Shown here piece by piece: positions 54,201 to 64,000 of a stretch of DNA of 64,000 bases. Numbering within the stretch: the first letter of the stretch is position 1; each line of letters opens with the position of its first letter. Made by a program: the position numbers and the translations under genes. Below the pieces are notes generated by a model. The model saw only the letters and a list, made by a program, of their open reading frames with translations. It ran no database searches and was not told the origin of the DNA. The DNA lies in assembly GCA_020746995.1 (NCBI GenBank), contig JAGPXD010000003.1, forward strand, positions 2,294,001-2,358,000, written 5' to 3'. Origin of the DNA: Plectosphaerella cucumerina (Eukaryota > Ascomycota > Sordariomycetes > Glomerellales > Plectosphaerellaceae).

Positions 54201-56649
54201 TGTGGGGGGTGGTGAGGTGAAGTTGAAGATGTGGTGCGGGGTGTGCGGTGATGATGCATGTCGTGGTGGGGAGGATAGGGGGGAGTGGTGGTGAGGGGCA
54301 AGGCGGGGTGACACGTGACATTTGTGGGAGGGTGATCTCCTTTCGGGGATGGAAATCTAAGAGATCACATTTGGAGACGGGAAGAAAGGGGGTTTCTGTT
54401 ATGTTGTTGCTTGAAGCCAACGGCGATGCTTGTGGTCAGATCGTGAGATGTCTTCGAGGCGTCGCCTTGCAGGTGACGAATGCCTCAACATCAGGAGATG
54501 GCGGCTGCAGTCAGTGGTAAGCACCATCAGTCGTCGGATCCATACTGATAGACAGAGCCACAGAATTCAATGAGTACGCCATCTGCGACCGACGTCGCTC
54601 ATTAACGCCTGGGCCGCTGGGCTGGACGGGCAAGTCGTCCATCACAGCCTGTCGACCACCATGGATGCAGGGTGATTTCGCTGCAGAGTGTCCGTTTTCT
54701 GAGATACATGATGTAGACCATGAATGTCGAGCTCAGAAGCGTTCCGGTCAGCTTATCGCTCTCATTTCTCTGCCTCTTTTCTCGAGAGAGATATCCGTCC
54801 ACAGCAAACCAGGCCATGGGTGAACAGGCCGGCCAAGGTCGACTAAGCTGCTTTTCATATCCAGCTGACAGAAACAAGACATATAAATACACTGCAACCC
54901 GAAACTCTTTGTCATCAGACTCATAATCTCCTTGGTTCTTTCTCGGTATCTCACCCGCGGACCAGGCCGTGTCTCCAACAAACGTCAAGGGGTGAGAATA
55001 GACGACTGTGCCGCCTCCACACCTCGATCGATCACCCAGCAGCCCCCCGAGCGTTGCCCTAAAACAGACAAGCTGACACTTTCGGCATAGAATCAAGACT
55101 GCCATCGACAAGGGGGTTTAAACACTTCTGAAAGCTGCTGCCTCGTCATGGTTCTGACCCTGCCGGCAGCACGATCCTACACGCCCCTCCATCACGTCGT
55201 CCCGTCTGTATCTGTACCCCTGGCTCGCCCTGGCTCGCCCTGCCAAGACAAACCGAGCCTTACATCGTCAGACTGACGAGAGCCTCACGACAATATCGAG
55301 TGCGAGGTGGAAGTCCGACCTCATGCCCCGTCGATCACACCCCGTCGTGCATGCACAATACCCCCATCGGCAACACCCCTACCTGTCAGATGAGCATGAA
55401 CCTCTCCTCATCAGATCCGCGGAGTCCACTATCTCTCTCCGGATCTCTTTCCCCAACCGCTGACCGAGAAGCAAGTAGTAAGCCCGTACGACGTACATCC
55501 TCACAACCACCGGCGCTGACTCCGTCCTCCACCGCATCACAACCCCAACACATGACATGGCCCCTCTGAGCCGTGCCCTCCGTCACAGCAACAGCGAGCT
55601 CCTTGCCCAACCTGCACGCATCCCATACGCCCGCCTAACGCTGACGCCGGGAGATCAACCACTTCCCACCCCGGACGACCCACGCTGAAACGAAGCATCC
55701 GGTGCGACAACCACGATGGAAGCCATACCTGCCGCCATGGGATCGGACGGTACTCCTCCCGCTGCCTCATCAAGCTACTCGCCTCAGGGCCCAGGCGGGG
55801 GTTGCATCCCGCGCGCGATCCGTCGAGGAGCTGTCCCCCGGACGTCTACTCCCATCAAAGGATGTAGAGGACAAGCTACACCCCCCTGCCCAGCTCGCAC
55901 TCGCACCAGGTTGATAAGATGAGACTGCCTCCTCAAGCCGCAAGGGCACCACCCCGGCTCATCTGATCGCCCTCAGCCCTAAGGACGGATGACCCTAAAG
56001 ACGGATGAGGGAAAATCACCAGCAGCCGACCCTCCCCCCTGCCCACCCGCCAAGACGGCGGCAGACCATAACCAAAACGTCCCGATATGACGTGAGATTC
56101 AGTCACACGCGATCGTACCCCGGCCAACGACAGGCGCAGGGAGACGCTGCAGAGGTCAAACCCCATGCGCCTGTCCGCAAGCCCTTCCCCTCCCTCCTCT
56201 GCCTCCGCAGTCCGATCAGAGTGCTCTTGGCGCCGCTGGCTTCGAGCCGGGTAACCTGCCAGTAACGAGCGAGGGTGTAGCGCCTCCGTGGTGTGAAGGG
56301 CGATGGGAAAGACAGTGGCGTGGCAACCCCGTGAAGAGCCTTGTCATTATGAACCAACTGCAGATAACCCGATAACAAAAGTGCCTATGTACAGCAGAAA
56401 CAGGACCGTCGGGCGAGAATGTCCCCACGGAGCCTCAAAATTCGGAAAGAAAAGAAAAAAGACCCAAGGGAAACATGATGCAATACGCTACATACGACCG
56501 AGGTCGATCGTGGGTATTTCCAGGCGTGTCAGCTGGCCGCCCCCCTTACCACTTATACGCGCTCCCCCGCCTAGCCATCCAACGCCTGCACATATGACGA
56601 AAGGGAAAGAACAAAAGGAAAATGTGCCGCATGCAGAACAGAATCGCCC
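54201..56649. other. Gene-poor region
   Basis: 2.4 kb between two minus-strand genes. The longest frame (about 54602-55111, minus) has uneven codon use and no domain. A short duplication, CCTGGCTCGCCCTGG, occurs near 55220. Nothing else was recognised. Confidence 0.5.
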
Positions 56650-57672
56650 TCATCGCCTGTCCTCAGGTCGCACGTTGACGCCATAGAATCCGCCATGGCC
56701 CTCGCTGCCAGAGGCGGCGCAGGCAAGGCAGACACCACCGCCGTACACCCTTGTGTGCCGCTTCCAGCCCGCGCCGGCGTCGTCCAGCACTGAGATGATC
56801 TCGCCCTGGACATCCATCTCGTGGGGCGAATCTGTAAATTCCACCTCGTGGCCGGGAGGCGGGCCCGGGAGAAACGGTATCGTCGGCGGGAACGAGGTCG
56901 AGAGCACGTCGGAGCCCTCGGAGGTCAGGCTCACAGAGGGCGTAAGAGCGGGCACTCCGATGGGGACCGATTTTGTGTAAGACCGCCGCCTGGGCGTCGA
57001 GGGCGAGAGCGACGGCGCGGTGGCTGTGGTCTGCGACACGACGCTGTCTGACGAGTAATCTGGGTTTGGCTGGTCGAAGAAGGCGCCCATCTCGGGGCTG
57101 GTGGCCGTGTAGCTGTACTTGCGATGGTCCATGTTGAAGATGCCGGTGGACAGTTCCGGGGGAGTGAGAGGGGGTGGCGGAGGCGGCCTGGGCATCATGA
57201 ATCGCGGCGCAGCCGCTCTGGTGAGACGCTGGGCGGGGGGATGCGAATCCGTGCTGCCCGACTGCCGGGAGCTTGAGGAAAGGTCACCCGCCGAGAGGTC
57301 TGTGAAACTGCCGTGAGTTGGCAAGCTGCTCGAGTCCTCCATCTTGAGGTAGCTGTTGCTGCCGTCGGCCTGGCGCAAGCTGTCGTCCATGACGGGGAGG
57401 TGACCAGGGAAGTGCTGATACAGCCGTTGTTCGTGGGTCAGAGCCTGGGGCTCGGTTATACTGAGCTTCTCCGAGACGCTGCTGGTCGGGCGATGGCTCC
57501 CTGGTCTCGAAGCCATGAGACTTTTGGAGGCGCAGCGGATGGCGGCCGAGGCGATGAGAGCCGTCAGGCCCGTAGCGATGAGAGCGACAAGGAGGATTCC
57601 GCAGGAGGATGTGTCGACACGCTCCTTCAGATCAACGTCGCCGCCTGTAATCGACCAAGGGACCGCAGGCAT
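56650..57672 (-). CDS. Single-pass membrane protein with conserved C-terminal Cys motif
   Basis: A single exon encodes 340 residues. After a short N-terminal region comes one membrane segment (GILLVALIATGLTALIASAA, about 25-44). A Ser/Pro-rich cytosolic part follows, including a poly-Pro stretch (PRPPPPPPLTPPEL) and many SP/TP sites. The last 40 residues contain GWKRHTRVYGGGVCLACAAS, a block I recall as strongly conserved in uncharacterised Pezizomycotina membrane proteins. There is no clear signal peptide before the membrane segment, so the N-terminus may be outside and the long tail inside. The role is unknown; the Pro and Ser/Thr-Pro content suggests phosphorylation and SH3-type contacts. 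Confidence 0.8.
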   Translation of the reverse strand: MPAVPWSITGGDVDLKERVDTSSCGILLVALIATGLTALIASAAIRCASKSLMASRPGSHRPTSSVSEKLSITEPQALTHEQRLYQHFPGHLPVMDDSLRQADGSNSYLKMEDSSSLPTHGSFTDLSAGDLSSSSRQSGSTDSHPPAQRLTRAAAPRFMMPRPPPPPPLTPPELSTGIFNMDHRKYSYTATSPEMGAFFDQPNPDYSSDSVVSQTTATAPSLSPSTPRRRSYTKSVPIGVPALTPSVSLTSEGSDVLSTSFPPTIPFLPGPPPGHEVEFTDSPHEMDVQGEIISVLDDAGAGWKRHTRVYGGGVCLACAASGSEGHGGFYGVNVRPEDRR

Positions 57673-60600
57673 GTCTGCGGAGAGAGGAACCCCCAGGAAG
57701 AGGAGAGATGACAGGCCCGGTCGGGAGGCTGTGACGCTGTGACAGAGACAATTCGGGTCCCTGGCAAGGCGTGCCTGGGGTCTGCCCTGCTATATGCCAA
57801 GCCCTACGGATGGCTCGCACTGATGGAAATTGATTGCGCTGTTCTCCCCCCAGTGTAAGCGATGGTGCAGCGCAGATAGCGTGGCTGCTCCTCTGCACGA
57901 CAATGTCAGACTGACAAGCCGGATGGCCAGGGTTCCGAGATGGATCGCCGAGCCAATCCAGGGAAACCTCAGCGCGGGCGGGAAGGAATGAGGCAGGGCT
58001 GACGGGGCGCCACCGTGGGAAGATGCAGGAGATGGTGGATGCCGTTGACGGGGGCTATGAAGATGTGGCTGGCGACAGCGCAACACCGTTCTTCGAGAGT
58101 GGAATTTGCAGCGGATTCGGATTTCGAAATTCCCAGAGCCTCTCAAAATGAAAACCTCGATCAATGTCCAGTGCGTGGCCTGAGACTTATTGCCGTGTTC
58201 AAATCCTAGCTGTTGGACCCAGTGGTTGCAAAATTGCTGGGAGGCTGAGTCGAGTAGCGGCGCTCCACGAGTGAGACGAAGCGAGGACTAGTGAGGAGGC
58301 CGAGGAGAGGAAGTTCCATGCGGAACACGAGCAGGGCGTTACTGCTGGTGTTGAAGCTGTTGTTGATGGAACGGGTGAGCAGCCGGGGACTCGGCGGGAA
58401 AGAGTGCAAGACTGCCAAAGAGCCTTATATCGTCGTCGGGGTACCAGGGACTTGGGCGAGCTACACTTTTACGACCGCGCATCACCAGGCCCGAGTCAGC
58501 TGGAAACGGGTTGCTCGTCTGGCACTACCACGCAAGCAACAAATGAGAGGCGGTCCCCGGCCGCTGAGGGTGTGTGCGCCAGAATAACCATACGCCGTGC
58601 CCGGGAGGCATGCATGTGTATGACAGCACCCGAGGGTGTGCGCTGGGGGGAGGGGCGTGCTGGACCTCAGGCCGGCAGGGTTCCGTCTTTCAGTTGTTGT
58701 GCCCCCCTCCCCCCTTGGCAGTCCCTCCCCCCCATTCGAGTTCGTTGCCCACGTCGCCTGTCCATGGCTAACCACTCAGCCTCTCCGGAGTTGCGCGGCA
58801 CCGCGACACTAATCGCTGTCCGAAGGCTTCCGGACCCTTCAAGGGAGGGGGGGAGACACCCGACTCTAGTATAGCATTGCAAAGACCAAGGCGCGATGGG
58901 GATCTGCGGTCGCAAAGGGGCGCGTTGGGACCTGGTTGTGTTCGATTGACTGTTGGCCATGTCTCGGGTTCTGCTGGTTCCTTGGGACTTTGGTCGACGC
59001 CAAAGCCGGCCTGTTCTTCCACTGGTGATCGTGCGGCTCACGGAGACGGTCCCTTGGCAAGCTGAACTGAATTGGTCAAGCGCGAAGGCACAGAAGGCGG
59101 CATCTGTCCGTGGTATCCGTCCGGGCATCATCAACTAGTTCGGGCGCGAAAGTGTATCACTGCCGGGCGTCTGCGGCAGGCTGAGTGCGGCTCGAAGGGC
59201 TCGATCCCTGGGGAGTGGCCTAGACGGACGATCGACCCGGACCCGGCGGGCGCGAGGACGCATAGCTGTGGCACACGACGATGGAGGATCCATGGAATTG
59301 TCTCCGATCGTCGGTTATCATGGCGGGCAGGCAGGCGACTGGCAGACAAAGCAAGCAAGCCTGAAGCCCCTTGGCCCCCGGGCAAGCTGGCTTTGCAGTG
59401 CCTGGCCGCGTCTCAGACGACCCCTCTGTGGACGTGCTGTGGCCTGTGGGCTTCCAGGCCCAAAAGTCGGTTCAACACGAGTTCAGGTGTCCTCGATCTG
59501 AGACCTTCCCGAAGGCCGGACTGCCCCTGGGACTGGCTGGGCTGGGCTCGGTGCGGGGGACTGTGTTGCCCCTTAGCCAGCCCTGGCCTAGGGGACTTTG
59601 CGGTGCAAGGCCATGCGGCATGGTCTGTTGGAAAAGTAGATTAGCTGGATCATGTTCAGCTGAGGTGAGCCCTACCATGACGACCCCTGACCCTGCTAGC
59701 GTGACAGGCCTGGTTGGCATATGCGAGGTTTCTTCCCTTTTCAAGGATGCTTCCGGCGCACGATTGGCCCCCTGACCAGCCTTGCGAGTGCGAGTCTCGA
59801 GAGACGAGACATCGAGACCGGATTCTTGGGAAGAGGAGGATCTCGAGGCGGGGGATCATCGCTGCTAGACCTGCCCAAATGGGGAAAGACGGGCGTGGAG
59901 ACGGAGAGCGACAAAAGCAGTGAGGCAAGGCAAGGCAAGGCGACGACGCAATGCATGACGATGTTGGGCGGGCGAGGAATGGTAAGACGGCCAGGGAGCC
60001 CTCGTCGGTTTGACGGGCCATGACAGCGCATCGTCAAAAAGTCGCCATCGCTGGAGTCGTGTCGGGTCAGATTTTGTTGCGTCGGCGGCGGGCTCGGGGC
60101 CGTTTTCGTGTCCCGCTCCGCTCGCCCACGTCCGTTTGAGTGTGTGCCTTGACAGAGCAAAAGGCCGATCGATGATGGAAGCATTGGCTCGATGAGCAAG
60201 GATAGAGAATGTGGCGCGGCGTGTTGGACGCGGGGGAAATAGCGTCGGAGTGGCTGGCGGCCGACGACGACGAGCATGATAAGTTTTTGCGGTGTGGTGT
60301 TTTTCAGCTGGCTTTGGTCAGGAACGACAGTCGAGGCCCTCCTCATTCGTTCTTTGCATGCACCCTGTGGCCTAGTGCTACAAGGGGTGGGTGTGCTGTA
60401 GAGGGGCCGAGGGTTAGGACCACGCCCCCGTCCTGGTCCTTCTTGCCCTGTCGCCCCCTGCCGTCCCTTGCTCCTGCCGCTCGATGCCACTGCCGCTGCC
60501 GCTGCCGTTGGGCTTGAGGTGGTGGTCCTTCCTGCCTCGCGTTGCAGTCATTTGCTTGTTTTCTGAAACGGCAGGAATGATGTGCACCTCGAGTGCAGAT

Positions 60601-63600
60601 GCAGGTGCAGGTGCAAGTGCTTGCCCGAAGCAGGAACTATCACTGCACAGCACGCCTGGGCGGCTCCTCCACGTCTCTCCTTCCATTCCCTGTCCCAACG
60701 AACATCATCACCACATGCAGCGTCACATCGAAAGCTGCTGCCTGTCATGCCAAACGAGCAACGCCAAGGACAGAAGCAGGACGAGCGGGCGCCTGGAAGT
60801 TCCCGTCCCACCACAGACCTCGGCCGGGACTTCGGTACAACTTCTCGTACCAACAACCTCTTTCTCATTTCGAGCTTCGTGTTCTGGTTGACCGAATCCA
60901 ATTGCTCGCCCTAGGCCACATTTCCGTCTCATCGGGTCTCCATATTCCTTTTGCCCCTCCAACCCTCGGTCAACACAAAGAGGAAGCCCCGAGATGCTCC
61001 CGCCTTCCGCCTTCCGCCTTCTGCCTACCGCCGCCGTGGCGATGCTGCACCTCGACGCCCGATTTGACCGTCATGCCACCTGAAAGGTCCCATCTTGTGG
61101 ATGATTGCGACTACGACCCTATCCAGGGGGCGGCGGCACGGACGGAACACTGGACCCCTAGACCCTGGTCAGTCGCTGATGCTGGGCGACTAGCGGTGTC
61201 TTCTAGAAAGGGACCAACATCCATCCGACATTGACAACCCCATCATCCTTCGCTCGCACTTGACTTGCCCCGCGGCCGCGGGCGGGCACAACGTCAGCGT
61301 CTGGTCTCGTGTTTGGAGACGGACCTGCGCAGGATCGCGACTCTCCTCGTCACCGCTGTTCTTGAAATACGAAGCGGCTTCAAGGAAACGGGGCTGTTAC
61401 GAGTCATCCGCCAACATCCATCTCGTCTGTTTTGCCCCCTAAGCGCGGCTGTGTTGCAGATCACCAACGGGATTTGAGGGCGGCAAGCCTGCTTCTGACA
61501 CGCTCAGGCGCGGAACGACCACCCCAACTTCTCTCCTCTCCCTGCCAAAGAACGAGCTGTCTGCAAGTCCGAGGGTTACAGGCATCACGATCCCCGGTCT
61601 CCTCGGATGCGCCAAGCTGCCCCACGCCCGTCGACGTTCCTCTTCGGGGCATTCGTTCACAGACAGACCTTCCTGCCTGTCTACGCTGAGGGGTCTTCAC
61701 AAGATCTTACCCCGATCCGCCCCTGGCCAGATGGGAAAAGGGCGCATCATCAGACCTCACCTCATGCATGAGCGCTGCTGCAGTTGGTCGTCATGCAGGT
61801 CGCCAACGAGTACCACCCCCGAATCTGACGAGTCGGAGCACCTCGCCTTCGTGTTGCGCCTCCATCGCAACGTACGCCGGCTCGCCTCCTGCAACAGCTC
61901 GCATGTGCCAGCACCCAATCGTGCCGAAACCTCCGCAACGCTGGCGATGCCCTGTTTGATCACCCAGGGACGCCGCGTTGTCATTCGCCACGGTAGTCGC
62001 GGCCCCTTGGCTTCCTCTGGCTGCCAACCAACCACCCCAGCTCAGCCTTACGAAGATCTCTGCTACCACCGGCAATCTCAACCAACACGTTTATCCACTT
62101 GCAGTTGCTAGTGCGCTCGCCGGATCCCTGTTCGCACGCACCATTGGACCCTCTGCTCCCTGGCTCTGTCCGCTGGTCCAGAGGCTTCGCAGTCGCAGCC
62201 CAGCCTGTCACTTGGACGAACAGCCACCCCGCTCTCCAGCCGTGCTGGATCGCGAATTGCTTCGCTGTGGCTTGTTTCCCCATCTTCGCAAACCTGTTTG
62301 GCCCACCCTTGGCATCACGCGCCTCTGTTGCTGACACCGCCGTAGCCTAGGAGATGCACTACCTGCTGGTGGTGCTCGCCCGGTTCCACTCCCCAAATAT
62401 GCGGCTTGCGCCCCTGAACGGTAACATTCGGTCTTTCGAGGCTGTCTCCGACGATACGTTGACCTCGCCACCCTGTCGGTGTGTCGCGTTCGTCGGAGCT
62501 CCTCAAAGTGCCTCAAATACGACTCGTTCGCCTCCACGGTCTGGTCTTGGCGTGTAAGAGGCTGTCTACAGGCCGACTTACGAGGCTGAGGCAACAGACA
62601 GTTGCGAGTACGAGTAGTGACGCGCACCAGATACTTCAAGGCCGCGGCCATCACAGCTTTGACGATGCCCCCGACGGCCACGCTAGAGACAATGGCGCAG
62701 AGCCCTGTCTTACCTCTTATGGTGGCTGCATGTGTCACTTGATGCAGAACCTGTCTCCGTGCCTGATTCTGCGATAATTGCTTCTTCGTCTACGACACAT
62801 CTCACTGGCAGGTTCTTGAGGCGCCAGCATGGCGTATCGTTAGTCAGCCCGCGCCAAGCAGCAAATCAGGAAGTCAAGTGCAGCTCGGAGCATTTGTCTC
62901 AATGCCCATCAGCTCGAGTTTCGACAACGACCATGCTGCTTGTGGTCGGCGGTATCTGCCAGGCATGCTCTTGCCAGCCAGTGCGACCGCTTCCCCGCTT
63001 CGGAACCTCAAGCAGGTTTATTCCGTCTTGTTCAGCCAGCCTCTCACCCAGCCCAGCCTGCGCATCGTCTATCAACTGTCCTGCTTGCACGTTGCCAAAT
63101 TAGGCCACAAGAGTCGATCACGACGGGACGGTTGCTGAACCATCGGACTGGATGGCGCATTGCTGAACAGGTTCCGGGCACAACACTCGGGCAGTCTGGG
63201 GCCCGTTCGAGGTGGATCCGCCGACGACGGCCGGGGGGTCTCACTCACCGACTCGGGACGTCAGCTGTGAAAACCGTCTTTTGGTACGCCACATTGGGCG
63301 CTTCCATCTGTCGTTGACACCGGATCGAGGGCTTGCGCACTGCTGAAGACTATCTTTCGACCGTTGGCTTCGCTGAGGGTCACCACACGACCCATTCCTG
63401 CCCGATTTCCCACTTACGGAACAAGGCGCATGTCTTGTTGCACGCGGCAACTTCCCCGGGCCGTAATGCTGCTGACATCCCAGCCCATCTCATCCACAGG
63501 CGCCGAGCTAGAGCGGTGGCGTCACAGTCACGGGGTGTACACCTGCCCGCTTGGTGGGTGCAGTGCGAGTTCGGACCAAGAATCACCCGGGCCGTTCGTC

Positions 63601-64000
63601 AGCCATGGCATGAAGATGATGGGGGCTCTTCATTTGATGAGTAGCCTGCTGCGGCTGAGCTGTCATATACTCGGTACAGAACCCCTGGGGCATTGGTCTG
63701 AGCCAGTCAAAGGACGTGGCCCCCTCCTCCTCTGCCACCATCACCCCCCTCCTCCGGAGCCATGCTGTCCGGACAATCCCTGGAAAACGCGTGCCGCCTT
63801 TTGGGCATATCCTCCAACGCCGTGATCATGAGAAGACGAAAGAAGAAAGTGGTACAACAAGCCAAGCCACCCGGTCCCCGGCTCCTTTTCCTTCGCAGCC
63901 GTGACATGCCTCCGAAATAGTGGGTGTGCGTCCTCAACGCGTACCTCTCCGGTGTAGGCCACAACAGGCCCGTAGATGTCATGCTCCCATTGAGGCATCC
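57673..64000. other. Long gene-poor region to window end
   Basis: 6.3 kb without a convincing gene. Frames up to about 250 codons exist on both strands, but they overlap, are Arg/Pro/Ser-rich and lack domains. The base composition is not AT-rich, so this is not obvious RIP-affected DNA. It may hold long UTRs or promoters of genes outside the window, or noncoding transcripts. Only the fragment at 63741-63998 has some coding character. Confidence 0.45.
63741..63998 (-). CDS. Possible exon of a gene at the right edge
   Basis: The minus-strand frame from ATG 63998 (MPQWEHDIYGPVVAYTGE) has good codon use at first. A GTACGC donor-like site follows TGE, after which the frame becomes less coding-like. 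It may be the first or an internal exon of a gene extending past the window or with further exons to the left. No family is recognised. Confidence 0.25.
   Translation of the reverse strand: MPQWEHDIYGPVVAYTGEVRVEDAHPLFRRHVTAAKEKEPGTGWLGLLYHFLLSSSHDHGVGGYAQKAARVFQGLSGQHGSGGGG

Noticed and set aside
54602..55111. 169-codon minus-strand frame
   Set aside because: Mixed codon use, no domain, no supporting context; likely chance.
1..64000. CRISPR array, transposase or PKS/NRPS backbone genes
   Set aside because: None was seen; the only regular arrays are the 17-bp and 21-bp tandem repeats, which lack spacers.

Overview
The window is nuclear DNA of a filamentous ascomycete (Pezizomycotina, most likely Sordariomycetes). 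The evidence is the many short GT-AG introns of about 50-75 bp, C/G-ending codons, two HET-domain genes, fungus-specific families (a rhodopsin-type 7-TM receptor, cerato-platanin, an NPP1-like protein, a GAF hybrid histidine kinase) and dispersed single 5S rRNA sequences. Cerato-platanin and NPP1-like secreted proteins suggest a plant-associated lifestyle. The species cannot be named from the sequence alone.

Layout. 0-7 kb: tail of an upstream gene, a poly-C tract, an F-box gene with no visible stop, a DUF7587-like gene, and two small GATA zinc-finger genes facing each other. 7.8-19.5 kb, minus strand: a GAF/histidine kinase/receiver protein, an ankyrin protein split by an in-frame TAG, a small secreted Cys protein and a 7-TM receptor-like protein. 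20.6-24 kb: a six-intron P450 followed by a short-chain dehydrogenase. 25.5-28.2 kb: cerato-platanin and a secreted multicopper oxidase, facing each other. 29-38 kb: tRNA-Val(AAC), a HET gene with a GC-AG intron, an unknown protein, a 17-bp minisatellite of about 25 copies, a HAD phosphatase and a secreted NPP1-like protein. 38-45.3 kb is an unstable-looking block: 5S fragments, an AT-rich relic, a second HET gene, a nearly complete 5S rRNA sequence, broken coding pieces, and an intronless P450 with a one-base frameshift. 45.3-64 kb is gene-poor: a Gln/Ala-rich conserved protein with a long pyrimidine-rich leader, an SDR, a single-pass membrane protein, and long stretches with no convincing gene.

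How the genes relate. No backbone enzyme (PKS, NRPS, terpene synthase) is present, so the P450/SDR pair is at most a fragment of a metabolic cluster. The secreted proteins and HET genes between 25 and 42 kb, with nearby repeats and broken genes, look like an accessory, host- and non-self-interaction region. Several coding frames are intact except for one lesion (ankyrin TAG, P450 +1 base, LRR-like TGA). Each could be a real mutation or a sequence error.

Several gene models were obtained by joining exons by eye: 2381-4080, both GATA genes, the histidine kinase, the secreted protein, the 7-TM gene, the first P450, the oxidase and the first HET gene. Their phases and totals are internally consistent, but they have not been tested with transcripts.
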